Below are positions 7,617 to 19,514 of a stretch of 64,000 nucleotides of DNA, one piece after another. The translations under genes and the position numbers were made by a program. The stretch comes from Arthrobacter agilis (GTDB taxonomy: Bacteria; Actinomycetota; Actinomycetes; Actinomycetales; Micrococcaceae). The notes beneath the pieces are model-generated. The model did not search any database. It saw nothing but the letters and a program-made list of their open reading frames with translations, and had not been told where the DNA came from. The stretch covers positions 744,001 to 808,000 of the forward strand of contig NZ_JAUSXO010000001.1 in assembly GCF_030816075.1 (NCBI RefSeq), given 5' to 3'. Position 1 is the first letter of the stretch. The number at the start of each line of letters is the position of its first letter.

Positions 7617-8810
7617 ATGACCCAGGAAGGCTCCCTGCCGCGATCCGGCAGGACCGAAGCGGTCGGCGGAACGGCGGAACAGGCGAGCGGCACGGTACAC
7701 CCCGGCCCCTCGCGTCCCGGCGCCGACGAACTCGTCCAGCTCATCGACCACCACGGTGTCCGCCACCCGCACGGACACTACGACGGCCTGGTCGCCGACG
7801 TCGACGGCCCCGCCCTGCAGAAGCTCTACGAGGACATGGTGGTGGTGCGGCGCATCGACGCCGAGGCCACCGCCCTGCAGCGCCAGGGCGAGCTCGCACT
7901 CTGGCCCCCGCTGCTCGGCCAGGAGGCGGCCCAGATCGGATCCGGGCGCGCCCTGCGCTCCGACGACTTCGTCTTCTCCAGCTACCGCGAGAACGCCGTG
8001 GCCTACTGCCGCGGCGTCGACCTCGCCGACATCCTCCGCGTGTGGCGCGGCAACGCCTCCTCCGGCTGGGACCCGTACACCATCAACATGGCGACCCCGC
8101 AGGTCATCATCGGGGCGCAGACCCTCCACGCCACGGGCTACGCGATGGGCATCATCAACGACGGCGCCGACGCCGTCGCGGTCGCCTACTTCGGCGACGG
8201 CGCCACGAGCCAGGGCGACGTCAACGAGGCGATGGTCTTCGCCGCGAGCTACCAGGCGCCGGTGGTGTTCTTCTGCCAGAACAACCACTGGGCCATCTCC
8301 GAGCCGGTGGGGCTGCAGGCGCACGTGCCCATCGCACGCCGTGCTCCCGGCTTCGGCATCCCCTCGGTGCGCGTCGACGGCAACGACGTCCTGGCCTGCC
8401 TCGCCGTGACCCGCGAGGCCCTCGCCCGCGCGCGCTCGGGCGGCGGTCCCACCTTCATCGAGGCGGTCACCTACCGCATGGGACCCCACACGACGGCGGA
8501 CGATCCCACGCGCTACCGCGACGCGAACGAGCTCGAGGACTGGGCGGCCCGCGACCCGCTGGCCCGCCTCGCCACGCTGCTGGACTCGCTCGGCCTGCTC
8601 GAGGCGGACTACACCGATTCCGTGAAGGCGAAGGCCGACGCCGTCGCCGCCGAACTCCGCCAGGGCTGCCTCTCGATGCCCGAACCGGCGCCGTCGGACG
8701 TCTTCAAGCACGTCTACAGCACCCCGAACTCCTGGCTGGACCGCCAGCAGGACCACTACGAGCGCTACCTCGCGTCCTTCTCCCAGGCGCCCCAGGAAGG
8801 ATCCCGCTGA
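7617..8810 (+). CDS. bkdA: Branched-chain 2-oxoacid dehydrogenase E1 alpha
   Basis: A 397-residue thiamine-diphosphate E1 alpha subunit. The TPP motif runs from GDGATSQGDVNEAM to QNNHWAIS (about residues 195-225), and PPLLGQEAAQIGSG and YRENAVAY mark the substrate end. With the E1 beta and E2 genes that follow without gaps it forms the decarboxylating part of a 2-oxoacid dehydrogenase; the leucine-catabolic genes nearby favour branched-chain substrates over pyruvate. The start at ATG 7617 follows GAAGG at a normal distance and excludes an arginine-rich in-frame extension. No E3 (lipoamide dehydrogenase) gene is in the window, so that subunit must be encoded elsewhere. Confidence 0.88.
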   Translation: MTQEGSLPRSGRTEAVGGTAEQASGTVHPGPSRPGADELVQLIDHHGVRHPHGHYDGLVADVDGPALQKLYEDMVVVRRIDAEATALQRQGELALWPPLLGQEAAQIGSGRALRSDDFVFSSYRENAVAYCRGVDLADILRVWRGNASSGWDPYTINMATPQVIIGAQTLHATGYAMGIINDGADAVAVAYFGDGATSQGDVNEAMVFAASYQAPVVFFCQNNHWAISEPVGLQAHVPIARRAPGFGIPSVRVDGNDVLACLAVTREALARARSGGGPTFIEAVTYRMGPHTTADDPTRYRDANELEDWAARDPLARLATLLDSLGLLEADYTDSVKAKADAVAAELRQGCLSMPEPAPSDVFKHVYSTPNSWLDRQQDHYERYLASFSQAPQEGSR

Positions 8811-9844
8811 TGACCACCATGACCTTCGGCCGCGCGATCACCGCGGGCCTGCGCCGCGCCATGGACGACGACCCCAGGGTGATCCTGATGGGCGAGGACA
8901 TCGGCAAGCTCGGCGGTGTCTTCCGCATCACCGACGGGCTGCAGAAGGACTTCGGGCCGCACCGGGTCCTCGACAGCCCGCTCGCCGAGGCCGGCATCAT
9001 GGGCACCGCCGTCGGGATGGCCTACCGGGGGTACCGCCCCGTGGTGGAGATCCAGTTCGACGGCTTCATCTACCCGGCCTTCGACCAGATCGTGTGCCAG
9101 GTGGCCAAGCTGCACTACCGCACGCAGGGCGCCGTGAAGATGCCCATCACCATCCGCGTGCCCTTCGGCGGCGGCATCGGCTCGCCCGAGCACCACTCCG
9201 AGTCACCCGAGGCGTACTTCACCCACACCTCGGGCCTGCGCGTGGTCAGTGTCTCCAATCCGCAGGACGCCTACACGATGATCCAGCAGGCCATCGCCTG
9301 CGACGACCCCGTGCTGTACTTCGAGCCCAAGCGGCGTTACCACGTCAAGGGCGAGGTCGACGAGGCCGCGGACCCGGCGTCGTCCGACCTGGGGGCCGCC
9401 CGCGTGGTCACGGCGGGGAGCGACGTCACGCTCGTGACGTACGGACCGCTGGTGTCCACCGCGCGCGACGCCGCCATCGCGGCGTCCGACGACGGCATCT
9501 CGATCGAGGTGATCGATCTCCGGTCGCTCGCGCCCATCGACTTCGCCACCGTCGAGGCGTCCGTCCGGAAGACCGGCCGGCTCGTCATCACCCACGAGGC
9601 CGCGCAGTCCGGCGGACTCGGGGCGGAGATCGCCGCGAGCATCACGGAGCGGTGCTTCGACTACCTCGAGCATGCTCCCGTGCGCGTCACCGGCTTCGAC
9701 ATCCCGTACCCGTACTCCAAGCTCGAATTCCACCACCTGCCCGATCTCGACCGGATCCTGGACGGCGTGGACCGCGTGATGCGCCGGCCGAACTCCCTGA
9801 GCGGGCTCGACGGCGCACCCACCAGCGAAGGAGCGGCACTGTGA
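8810..9844 (+). CDS. bkdB: Branched-chain 2-oxoacid dehydrogenase E1 beta
   Basis: A 344-residue E1 beta subunit of normal length. It begins MTFGRAITAGLRRAM after a short lead, has the conserved GEDIGKLGGVFR and SPLAEAGIMGTAVGMA segments in the pyrimidine-binding domain, and ends with a transketolase C-terminal domain (YGPLVSTARDAA, EVIDLRSLAPID, FDIPYP). Its ATG shares one base with the E1 alpha stop (TGATG), so expression is coupled. It pairs with E1 alpha to oxidatively decarboxylate 2-oxoacids and load E2. The PYSKLEFHHLPD tail is typical of bacterial E1 beta. Confidence 0.9.
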   Translation: MTTMTFGRAITAGLRRAMDDDPRVILMGEDIGKLGGVFRITDGLQKDFGPHRVLDSPLAEAGIMGTAVGMAYRGYRPVVEIQFDGFIYPAFDQIVCQVAKLHYRTQGAVKMPITIRVPFGGGIGSPEHHSESPEAYFTHTSGLRVVSVSNPQDAYTMIQQAIACDDPVLYFEPKRRYHVKGEVDEAADPASSDLGAARVVTAGSDVTLVTYGPLVSTARDAAIAASDDGISIEVIDLRSLAPIDFATVEASVRKTGRLVITHEAAQSGGLGAEIAASITERCFDYLEHAPVRVTGFDIPYPYSKLEFHHLPDLDRILDGVDRVMRRPNSLSGLDGAPTSEGAAL

Positions 9845-11256
9845 CGGCGACCGTACCCGGCGAGACGACTGCGTCCACCGCGTCCACCGTGAGGGAGTTC
9901 CGCCTGCCCGATCTCGGGGAGGGCCTCACGGAGTCCGAGATCGTCCAGTGGCACATCGCCGAGGGCGACACGGTCGAACTGAACCAGATCATCGCCGACG
10001 TCGAGACCGCCAAGGCGGTCGTCGAGCTGCCCTCGCCCTACGCCGGCGTCGTCGTCCGCCTCCACGAGGCCGCCGGGACCGTCGTCGACGTCGGAGCGCC
10101 GATCGTCTCCTTCGAGGTCCGGTCCGAGGTGGGGCCGGAGCCCGGCCGCGCCGCGCCCGCGCCGGTACCCGCACCCGCACCGGCACTGGCGTCCGGGCCG
10201 GCATCCACACCGTCCGACGCCGCTCCCGCCCGGCGCGAACCGAACCTCGTGGGATACGGCGCAGCGGTGGAGAAGGGCGGGCACCCGCAGCGCCGCAGCC
10301 GCGTGCTGCCGGCGGACGGACCGGCAGGGTCCCGTGGGCCGGGCATGGCCCCGCCCCGTGCCGAGCGGCCGCGGTCCACGCCGCCGGTGCGGAAGCTCGC
10401 CCGCGACCTCGGGATCCCGCTCGACAGCCTCGCCGGGACCGGCCCGGGCTCGCTGATCACCCGCGCCGACGTCCTGGCGGCCCTCGCCGGAACGGCCGGC
10501 AGCCCGGTGACGGACACCGCTGCCGTTCCGTCCGCGCAGGGGGCGGCCCCCGCGGCGGGTGCGACGCGGATCCCGATCAAGGGCGTGCGGAAGCACACCG
10601 CGGCGGCCATGGTGGCAAGTGCCTTCACCGCGCCGCACGTGACGGAGTTCCTCACCATCGACGTCACGCCGACCATGGACCTGCTGGCCGACCTGAAGCA
10701 GAGCCGCGCGTTCGAGGGCACGCGGCTCACGCCGCTCGCCCTCGTGGCGAAGGCCGTGTGCATCGCGGTCGCGCGGAACCCGGTCCTCAACTCGTCCTGG
10801 GACGAGGAGGCGCAGGAGATCGTGCAGTACGCGGACGTGAACCTCGGCATCGCCGCGGCCACCCCGCGCGGACTGCTCGTCCCGAACATCAAGGCCGCGC
10901 AGTCGCTGCCCCTCGTGGACCTCGCACGGGCACTCGGTTCCCTCACGGACACCGCGCGCGCCGGGAAGACCACGCCGGCGGACCTGACTGGGGGGACCCT
11001 CACGATGACCAATATCGGGGTGTTCGGGATCGACGCGGGCACGCCGATCCTCAACCCGGGCGAGGCCGCGATCCTGGCCGTGGGCGCCGTCCGCAGCACG
11101 CCGTGGGAGTACCAGGGCGCCGTCGCCCTGCGCTCCGTCCTGACGCTGAGCCTGTCCTTCGACCACCGGCTGGTCGACGGCGAGCAGGGCTCACGCTTCC
11201 TCGCGGACGTCGGCACCATCCTCCGGAACCCGGCGATGGTCCTGGCGATGGTGTAG
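9841..11256 (+). CDS. bkdC: 2-oxoacid dehydrogenase E2, dihydrolipoyl acyltransferase
   Basis: A 471-residue E2. A single lipoyl domain (about residues 17-92) carries the lipoylated K58 in DVETAKAVV. A Pro/Ala-rich linker, an E3/E1-binding domain (PPVRKLARDLGIPLDSL to TRADVLAAL) and the catalytic core follow; the active-site motif DHRLVDG is near the C-terminus. It transfers the branched acyl group to CoA. The GTG start overlaps the E1 beta stop by 4 nt (GTGA). One lipoyl domain is typical of branched-chain enzymes, while actinobacterial pyruvate/oxoglutarate E2 usually has two; that supports the branched-chain call. Confidence 0.9.
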   Translation: MTATVPGETTASTASTVREFRLPDLGEGLTESEIVQWHIAEGDTVELNQIIADVETAKAVVELPSPYAGVVVRLHEAAGTVVDVGAPIVSFEVRSEVGPEPGRAAPAPVPAPAPALASGPASTPSDAAPARREPNLVGYGAAVEKGGHPQRRSRVLPADGPAGSRGPGMAPPRAERPRSTPPVRKLARDLGIPLDSLAGTGPGSLITRADVLAALAGTAGSPVTDTAAVPSAQGAAPAAGATRIPIKGVRKHTAAAMVASAFTAPHVTEFLTIDVTPTMDLLADLKQSRAFEGTRLTPLALVAKAVCIAVARNPVLNSSWDEEAQEIVQYADVNLGIAAATPRGLLVPNIKAAQSLPLVDLARALGSLTDTARAGKTTPADLTGGTLTMTNIGVFGIDAGTPILNPGEAAILAVGAVRSTPWEYQGAVALRSVLTLSLSFDHRLVDGEQGSRFLADVGTILRNPAMVLAMV

Positions 11257-11268
11257 CGGACGGAGGCG

Positions 11269-11814
11269 TCACCCGAAGAGGTCGCGGTAGCCTTCCATGC
11301 GCCCGAGGTAGGGCTCCCAGGCGATCGACTCGGGGTCGGCGCCACCGACGGCGGCTTCGAGGCGATCGAGGTAGTAGTCCCACCCGGGGCCGACACTGGC
11401 CGCCATGGCGGCTCCCACCGGCCCGTCGGGGACCACCTGGGTGAAGACCAGCGTCGTCCCGCTGCCGGCGGACGCGCGGAGCTCGAGGGTGTGCTGCCAG
11501 GTCACGCGGGGGCCGGATCCGTCGGGGGAGAAGGGGGCGGCGTCGCGGCTGCGGACCGCGAAGCGGCGGGGCGGCTCGCAGGCATCCACGAGGTAGACCT
11601 CCTCGGGGACGTCGTCGCCCTCGGCCGTCATGCGGAACCGCACCTCGCCGGAGGACGGATCACCGCTCCACGTGCCGATCCAGCGCCGCATGCGGGCCGG
11701 GTCCGTGCAGGCCGCCCAGACGTCGGCGGCCGGGGCGGCCAGTGAGCGGGTGAAGACCAGGTGCCCGACGCCGTCGCGCGTCTCGCGGTGACCGAGCGGG
11801 GCGGGAGTTTCCAT
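11269..11814 (-). CDS. SRPBCC/AHSA1-type lipid- or ligand-binding protein
   Basis: A 181-residue protein with the START-like fold signature of the AHSA1 group: VFTRSLAAPAADVWAACTDPARMRRWIG near the N-terminus and GWDYYLDRLEAAVGG near the end. Members bind hydrophobic ligands or act as Aha1-like proteins; none of the usual roles can be singled out. It is convergent with the bkd operon and oriented away from it. ATG 11814 is chosen because of an AGGAGGA ribosome site just upstream, although the frame is open for another 84 codons. Confidence 0.75.
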   Translation of the reverse strand: METPAPLGHRETRDGVGHLVFTRSLAAPAADVWAACTDPARMRRWIGTWSGDPSSGEVRFRMTAEGDDVPEEVYLVDACEPPRRFAVRSRDAAPFSPDGSGPRVTWQHTLELRASAGSGTTLVFTQVVPDGPVGAAMAASVGPGWDYYLDRLEAAVGGADPESIAWEPYLGRMEGYRDLFG

Positions 11815-11861
11815 GCCGTGTCCTCCTGGAGGTCGCTTCCTTCTTCGGAGCCGTCGGGGCG

Positions 11862-12329
11862 CTAGGCCAGTTCGAGGATGAGTTCCTTCACCACGGCGCC
11901 GCGGGACGGGGCGAAGCCCTGTGTCTCGCCGACCTGCTGGAAACCCCAGCGCTCGAGGATGCGGATCGAACTCACGTTGTCGGCCACGGCGCGCGCCCGG
12001 ATGGGCCGCTCGGTGACCTCGGCGAGGAACTGGCCGACGGCGGACGTGGTGATGCCCTGGCCCCACCGGGAGCGGTCGATCCAGTAGCTGATCTCCGGGG
12101 TGTCGGCGTCGTGGTAGGCGAGGATGCTGCCCACCACCTCGCCGTCCGAGAGGATGGTCCGCACCGTGATCCGGCTGTCGTTCAGGATGTCCTGCCAGTG
12201 GTGGTCGAAGACGCCCCGGTCGGAGGGGTTCTTGGCGCCGAACGCGGCCATGTGGTTGGCGCCGGGGTCGAGCTGGTGCGAGAAGAACTCGTCGAGGTCG
12301 GTTGCTTCAACGGGACGTAGCGTGATCAC
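11862..12329 (-). CDS. GNAT-family N-acetyltransferase
   Basis: A 155-residue acetyltransferase of the RimJ/RimL-like type: MITLRPVEATDLDEFF opens the fold, SYWIDRSRWGQGITTSAVGQFL is the acetyl-CoA-binding V/R-x-x-G-x-G/A region, and RAVADNVSSIRILERWGFQQVG is the last conserved helix-strand. The acceptor is unknown. It precedes the SRPBCC gene by 47 nt on the same strand and the two may be cotranscribed. The GC-rich 126-nt gap towards the next gene holds G/C-run inverted repeats but no clean terminator. Confidence 0.8.
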   Translation of the reverse strand: MITLRPVEATDLDEFFSHQLDPGANHMAAFGAKNPSDRGVFDHHWQDILNDSRITVRTILSDGEVVGSILAYHDADTPEISYWIDRSRWGQGITTSAVGQFLAEVTERPIRARAVADNVSSIRILERWGFQQVGETQGFAPSRGAVVKELILELA

Positions 12330-12455
12330 AGCGGCACTTTCAGTCGGTGGAGGGCCGGGCGGGCGGCGCGGCCGGAACTTCTCGTGGAATCAGCGTACTA
12401 GCCGCCCGGCGCGCCCCGGCCCGGAGGGCGGGGGCGGCCGGGTCCGCCCGACGCA

Positions 12456-13067
12456 TCACACCGTCAGCGCGGCCCATGCCATGTCCTGCAGCAGGTCCCG
12501 GAGCGCGGCGAGCTCGCGGGTCGAGGTGGTGCCGTGCGTGGTGTGGGGTGTCGAGTTGATGAGCCCGAAGACGGCGTGGACCTTCCGCCGCAGCAGCGAC
12601 CGGTCGGTGTCGGGCAGGTGGCGGGCGAGTTCGCCCACCCAGACCTGGACATAGCTGCGCTGCAGGGACCGGACGGTGCGTTCGTCGTCGTGCGGGAGGG
12701 ACCCGAGGTCGCGGTCCTGGACGCGGATCACGTTCGCGTTGTTCAGCGCGAACTCCACCTGGAACCGGATGAGGCCGCGCAGTGCCTCCTCCGGGGAGGC
12801 GGCCGCGGCCGCGACGCCGCGCCCGCCCTCGAGCAGGTCCTCGCTGACCCCGATGAGGAGGGCCGACAGGACGGAGGGCTTGCCGGGGAAGTGGCGGTAC
12901 ACCGCCGGGCCGCTCACCCCGGCGGCGGCGCCGAGGTCCTCGATCGAGACCCCGTTGTACCCGCGGTCCGCGAACAGCTGGGCAGCGGCGTCGAGCAGCG
13001 CAGCACGGCGGGTCGCCTTCGCGATGCTCCGGCCGGTCACGCGCTCCTCGGTGGGCAGTGCCTCCAT
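12456..13067 (-). CDS. TetR-family regulator of the acyl-CoA carboxylase operon (inferred)
   Basis: A 203-residue TetR protein. The HTH spans about residues 22-65 (AAQLFADRGYNG, IEDLGAAAGVSG, VYRHFPGKPSVL) and the C-terminal half is a helical ligand domain. It is divergent from accD1 and separated from it by 122 nt containing two matching 16-bp palindromes, which is the classical layout for a repressor of its own gene and the neighbouring operon. An acyl-CoA effector is plausible from context but not shown by sequence. An AAGGA ribosome site precedes the ATG. Confidence 0.82.
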   Translation of the reverse strand: MEALPTEERVTGRSIAKATRRAALLDAAAQLFADRGYNGVSIEDLGAAAGVSGPAVYRHFPGKPSVLSALLIGVSEDLLEGGRGVAAAAASPEEALRGLIRFQVEFALNNANVIRVQDRDLGSLPHDDERTVRSLQRSYVQVWVGELARHLPDTDRSLLRRKVHAVFGLINSTPHTTHGTTSTRELAALRDLLQDMAWAALTV

Positions 13068-13123
13068 GCGGGTCCTTGTCGTTCGCCGGGGAAAGTGGTT
13101 CCCTCATTCTCATGGACAACCGG

Positions 13124-13164
13124 GTTAATGACCACTAACCTGAATCCGGTTAGCGTCTGCTAAC
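13124..13164. promoter_or_regulatory. Twin 16-bp palindromic operators in TetR/accD1 gap
   Basis: GTTAATGACCACTAAC (13124-13139) and GTTAGCGTCTGCTAAC (13149-13164) both read GTTA-N8-TAAC, with centres 25 bp apart. The second extends to six-base arms (GTTAGC/GCTAAC). CTAACC at 13135 and GGTTAG at 13148 form a further inverted pair across both. They are likely sites of the divergent TetR protein. Confidence 0.6.
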
Positions 13165-13189
13165 TGAACTGCGCGCGAGGAAGTAGTCG

Positions 13190-14803
13190 ATGGAGACTCT
13201 GACATCGAAGGTCGATCCGCTCTCACCGGCGTTCTCCGCGAATGCCGCGGCCCAGGCGGACCTCGTCGGCGATCTCCGGCGCCGCCTCGCCGCGGCCGCA
13301 CTGGGCGGCCCGGAACGCTCCCGGGAGCGCCATGTGGCGCGCGGCAAGCTCCTGCCGCGCGAGCGTATCGACGAGCTGCTCGACGACGGTAGTCCCTTCC
13401 TCGAGATCGCCCCGCTGGCGGCCAACGGGATGTACGACGACGAGTGCCCCGGCGCGGGCGTCATCGCGGGCATCGGCCTGGTGCACGGCCGGCACGTCCT
13501 GGTGATCTCCAACGACGCGACCGTCAAGGGCGGGACCTACTACCCGATGACCGTGAAGAAGCACCTGCGGGCGCAGGAGATCGCCCTCGAGAATCTCCTG
13601 CCGTGCGTCTACCTCGTGGACTCGGGCGGCGCGTTCCTGCCCCGGCAGGACGACGTCTTCCCCGACCGCAACCACTTCGGCCGCATCTTCTACAACCAGG
13701 CCACCATGTCGGCCCGCAAGATCCCGCAGATCGCCGCCGTGCTCGGCAGCTGCACCGCGGGCGGCGCCTACGTGCCGGCCATGAGCGACGAAACGGTGAT
13801 CGTCCGCAACCAGGGCACCATCTTCCTGGGCGGCCCGCCCCTCGTGAAGGCGGCCATCGGCGAGGTGGTCACGGCGGAGGAACTCGGCGGCGGCGAGGTC
13901 CACTCCCGCGTCTCCGGCGTCACGGACCACCTCGCGGAGAACGACCGGCACGCCCTGGAGATCGTGCGCGACATCATCGCCACCCTGCCGCCGCCTGCGA
14001 CGGCGACGCCGCCGGCGGTGCAGGCGCCCGTCCTCGAGCCCGCCGTCGCGCAGGACGAGCTCTACGGCGCCGTGCCGACCGACGTCAACGCCTCCTACGA
14101 CGCCCGCGAGATCATCGCCCGCCTCGTCGACGGTTCACAGTTCCACGAGTTCAAGCGCGAGTACGGCACCACGCTCGTCACCGGCTTCGCGAGCATCCAC
14201 GGCCACCGTGTGGGCATCATCGCCAACAACGGGGTGCTGTTCAGTGAATCCGCGCTCAAGGGTGCCCACTTCATCGAGCTCTGCGACCAGCGCGGTGTGC
14301 CGCTGGTGTTCCTGCAGAACCTCTCCGGCTTCATGGTCGGAAAGGACTACGAGGCGGGCGGGATCGCGAAGAACGGCGCCAAGATGGTCACCGCCGTCGC
14401 CACCGCCCGCGTGCCGAAGCTGACCGTCGTCGTCGGCGGGTCCTTCGGCGCCGGCAACTACTCGATGTGCGGGCGGGCCTTCTCGCCGCGCTTCCTGTGG
14501 ATGTGGCCCGCCGCGCGGATCTCGGTGATGGGCGGCAACCAGGCGTCGTCGGTCCTCGCCACCGTCAAGCGGGACCAGCTCGAGGCGCGCGGGGAGGACT
14601 GGCCGGCCGAGGAGGAGGAGGCGTTCCGGGCGCCGATCCGCGACCAGTACGAGGCCCAGGGCAACCCCTACTACTCGACGGCCCGCCTGTGGGACGACGG
14701 CGTGATCGATCCCGCGGACACCCGCACCGTGCTCGGCCTCGCGCTCGACGTCTGCGCCGACGCGCCCCTGCCCGATACCTCCTTCGGCCTCTTCCGGATG
14801 TGA
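13190..14803 (+). CDS. accD1: Acyl-CoA carboxylase carboxyltransferase (beta) subunit, methylcrotonyl-CoA type
   Basis: A 537-residue biotin-dependent carboxyltransferase. [23 protein letters not shown] marks the N-terminal half; the conserved [30 protein letters not shown] and the C-terminal [22 protein letters not shown] follow. That last block is characteristic of methylcrotonyl-CoA carboxylase beta subunits as opposed to propionyl-CoA carboxylases. It moves carboxyl from biotin to 3-methylcrotonyl-CoA, a leucine-catabolic step. It leads a seven-gene operon with the biotin carboxylase subunit 4 nt downstream. Confidence 0.88.
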   Translation: METLTSKVDPLSPAFSANAAAQADLVGDLRRRLAAAALGGPERSRERHVARGKLLPRERIDELLDDGSPFLEIAPLAANGMYDDECPGAGVIAGIGLVHGRHVLVISNDATVKGGTYYPMTVKKHLRAQEIALENLLPCVYLVDSGGAFLPRQDDVFPDRNHFGRIFYNQATMSARKIPQIAAVLGSCTAGGAYVPAMSDETVIVRNQGTIFLGGPPLVKAAIGEVVTAEELGGGEVHSRVSGVTDHLAENDRHALEIVRDIIATLPPPATATPPAVQAPVLEPAVAQDELYGAVPTDVNASYDAREIIARLVDGSQFHEFKREYGTTLVTGFASIHGHRVGIIANNGVLFSESALKGAHFIELCDQRGVPLVFLQNLSGFMVGKDYEAGGIAKNGAKMVTAVATARVPKLTVVVGGSFGAGNYSMCGRAFSPRFLWMWPAARISVMGGNQASSVLATVKRDQLEARGEDWPAEEEEAFRAPIRDQYEAQGNPYYSTARLWDDGVIDPADTRTVLGLALDVCADAPLPDTSFGLFRM

Positions 14804-14807
14804 CCTG

Positions 14808-16867
<2,060 letters not shown>

Positions 16868-16871
<4 letters not shown>

Positions 16872-18040
16872 ATTTCGAACTGAGCGAGGAGTACCAGGAC
16901 CTCGTCGACACCGTCCGCGAGTTCGCCGACGAGGTCGTGGCCCCGGTCTCCGCCAAGCACGACGCCGAGCACAGCTTCCCCTACGCGGTGGTCAAGCAGA
17001 TGGGGGACATGGGCCTGTTCGGCCTGCCGTTCCCCGAGGAGTACGGAGGAATGGGCGGCGACTACTTCGCGCTGTGCCTGGCACTAGAGCAGCTGGCACG
17101 GGTGGACCAGTCCGTGGCCATCACCCTCGAGGCCGGGGTGTCCCTGGGTGCCATGCCGGTCTACCGCTTCGGCACCGAGGAGCAGAAGCAGCAGTGGCTG
17201 CCCTCCCTCGCCTCCGGCCAGGCCCTCGGCGGATTCGGCCTGACCGAGTCCGAGGCCGGCTCCGACGCCTCGGGCACGAAGACGACGGCGACGCTCGAGG
17301 ACGGCGCCTCAGGCCCCGAGTGGGTGATCAACGGCACCAAGGAGTTCATCACGAACTCGGGCACCGACATCACCTCGCTGGTGACGGTCACCGCCGTCAC
17401 GGGCACCTCCGAACGACCGGACGGCACGGTGAAGAAGGAGATCTCCACCCTCCTCGTGCCCTCGGACACGCCCGGTTTCACCGCGGAGAAGGCCTACAAC
17501 AAGGTGGGCTGGAATGCGTCCGACACGCATCCGCTCACCCTCCGTGACGTCCGCGTCCCCGAAGCGAACCTGCTCGGCACGCGGGGCCGCGGCTACGCCA
17601 ACTTCCTGCAGATCCTCGACGAGGGGCGGATCGCCATCGCGGCGCTCGCGACCGGCGCGGCGCAGGGTTGCGTGGAACAGTCCATCCGCTATGCCGGCGA
17701 GCGCATGGCCTTCGGCAGCAACATCGGCGCCTACCAGTCCATCCAGTTCAAGATCGCCCGGATGCAGGTCCGCGCCCACACCGCGCGGCTGGCCTACTAC
17801 GACGCGGCGTCGCGCATGCTCGCGGGCAAGCCGTTCAAGACGCAGGCGTCCATCGCGAAGCTGGTGGCCGGCGAGGCAGCCATGGACAACGCGCGCGACG
17901 CCACGCAGATCTTCGGCGGTTACGGTTTCATCAACGAGTTCGTGGTGTCCAGGCACTACCGTGACTCGAAGATCCTCGAGATCGGCGAGGGGACCACGGA
18001 GGTCCAGCTCATGCTGATCGCGCGGGAACTGGGGCTCTAG
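16868..18040 (+). CDS. Acyl-CoA dehydrogenase, branched/short-chain
   Basis: A 390-residue FAD-dependent acyl-CoA dehydrogenase, full length. [16 protein letters not shown] (flavin-binding loop), [26 protein letters not shown] and [14 protein letters not shown] are all present. E374 in IGEGTTEVQ is in the position of the catalytic base of short- and medium-chain enzymes; isovaleryl-CoA dehydrogenases use another Glu, where this protein reads LDEGRIAIA. Position in the operon equals that of fadE19 in M. tuberculosis. It should oxidise isovaleryl-CoA or another branched acyl-CoA. ATG 16868 follows GGAAGGGA and overlaps the accA1 stop. Confidence 0.87.
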
Positions 18041-18084
18041 GTACATCCGGCCGACGGCGGCAGCGGCGACACGAAGGAGAAGCA

Positions 18085-18861
18085 GTGATCAACAAGGTGG
18101 TCAGCAGCGCGGCCGAGGCCGTCGCGGACATCCCCGACGGCGCGTCCCTCGCCGTCGGCGGGTTCGGCCTGTGCGGCATCCCGGTGTCGCTCATCGACGC
18201 CCTGCACGCGCAGGGCACGGCGGACCTGGAGACCGTGAGCAACAACTGCGGTGTGGACGACTGGGGCCTCGGCATCCTGCTGTCCGACCATCGCATCCGT
18301 CGCACCGTGAGCTCCTACGTCGGCGAGAACAAGGAGTTCGCCCGCCAGTACCTCGCGGGGGAGCTCGAGGTGGAGCTCACCCCGCAGGGCACGCTCGCCG
18401 AGAAGCTCCGCGCCGGTGGGGCGGGCATCCCCGCCTTCTACACGACGGCGGGCGTCGGCACCCAGGTGAGCGAGGGCGGCCTGCCGCAGCGCTACGACGC
18501 CGAGGGGAACGTCACCGTCGCGTCGAAGGCGAAGGAGGTGCGGTCCTTCGACGGCGTCGACTACGTGCTGGAGGAGTCGCTCCGCCCGGACTTCGCGCTG
18601 GTGCACGCCTGGAAGGGCGATCGCCACGGCAACCTCGTGTTCCACGCGACCGCGATGAACTTCAACCCGCTGTGCGCCCAGGCCGGCAGGACCACCATCG
18701 CCGAGGTGGAGGAGCTCGTCGAACCCGGCGAGCTCGACCCGGGCCAGATCCACACGCCCGGCATCTTCGTGCAGCGGGTCGTCGTCGCCCCGGACGTCAC
18801 CAAGCGCGTGGAGAAGCGCACCGTCGCACTGGCGGCACCGACCGCACCCGAAGGAGCATGA
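18085..18861 (+). CDS. scoA: 3-oxoacid/acyl CoA-transferase subunit A
   Basis: A 258-residue subunit A of a two-subunit CoA-transferase of family [18 protein letters not shown] near residues 20-36 and [13 protein letters not shown] are conserved, with HRHGNL-like [18 protein letters not shown] later. The protein exchanges CoA between succinyl-CoA and acetoacetate or a related branched acid. The GTG start follows AAGGAGA. It forms an operon with scoB, whose ribosome site lies within its 3' end. In this catabolic operon it may activate acetoacetate from leucine, or activate a free dicarboxylic acid such as itaconate. Confidence 0.87.
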   Translation: MINKVVSSAAEAVADIPDGASLAVGGFGLCGIPVSLIDALHAQGTADLETVSNNCGVDDWGLGILLSDHRIRRTVSSYVGENKEFARQYLAGELEVELTPQGTLAEKLRAGGAGIPAFYTTAGVGTQVSEGGLPQRYDAEGNVTVASKAKEVRSFDGVDYVLEESLRPDFALVHAWKGDRHGNLVFHATAMNFNPLCAQAGRTTIAEVEELVEPGELDPGQIHTPGIFVQRVVVAPDVTKRVEKRTVALAAPTAPEGA

Positions 18862-18863
18862 GC

Positions 18864-19514
18864 ATGGCTCGAACGCGCAACGAACTCGCTGCCCGGGTTG
18901 CCCAGGAACTCGAGAACGGACAGTACGTCAACCTCGGGATCGGCATGCCCACGCTGATCCCCAACTACATCCCCGACGGCGTCGAGGTGGTGCTGCACTC
19001 CGAGAACGGGATCCTCGGCGTCGGCCCGTACCCGGCGGAGGACGCCGTGGACCCCGACCTCATCAACGCCGGCAAGGAGACCGTCACGGCCAATGCGGGC
19101 GCTGCGTTCTTCGACTCGGCGTCGTCCTTCGGCATGATCCGCGGTGGGCACGTCGACGTCGCGGTGCTGGGGGCCATGGAGGTCGCCCGGAACGGGGACC
19201 TCGCGAACTGGATGGTGCCCGGCAAGATGGTCAAGGGGATGGGCGGGGCGATGGACCTCGTGTTCGGCGCCAAGCGCGTGATCGTCATGATGGAGCACGT
19301 GGACCGCGCCGGCCGGCCGAAGATCGTGGACTCCTGCTCGCTGCCGCTGACAGGCAAGGGCTGCGTGGACCGGATCATCACGGACCTCGCCGTGATCGAC
19401 GTCGAACCGGACGGCCTGGTGCTGCGCGAGACCGCTCCCGGCGTGAGCGCGGAGGACGTCGTCGCGGTCACCGGGGCGCCCCTGCGCATCGATCTCGGAG
19501 GAGTTGCGGCGTGA
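18864..19514 (+). CDS. scoB: 3-oxoacid/acyl CoA-transferase subunit B
   Basis: A 216-residue subunit [16 protein letters not shown] and the catalytic glutamate motif [13 protein letters not shown] (about residues 46-58) are clear, followed by [30 protein letters not shown]. Two ATGs compete: 18858 and 18864. The ribosome site AAGGAG (18851-18856) is 1 nt from the first and 7 nt from the second, so 18864 is preferred. With subunit A it makes the active transferase through a glutamyl-CoA thioester on the subunit B glutamate. Confidence 0.88.
   Translation: MARTRNELAARVAQELENGQYVNLGIGMPTLIPNYIPDGVEVVLHSENGILGVGPYPAEDAVDPDLINAGKETVTANAGAAFFDSASSFGMIRGGHVDVAVLGAMEVARNGDLANWMVPGKMVKGMGGAMDLVFGAKRVIVMMEHVDRAGRPKIVDSCSLPLTGKGCVDRIITDLAVIDVEPDGLVLRETAPGVSAEDVVAVTGAPLRIDLGGVAA

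Noticed and set aside
9841-11256. E2 as pyruvate dehydrogenase E2
   Set aside because: Possible, but the single lipoyl domain, Lrp-type regulator and adjacent leucine-pathway genes favour a branched-chain complex.
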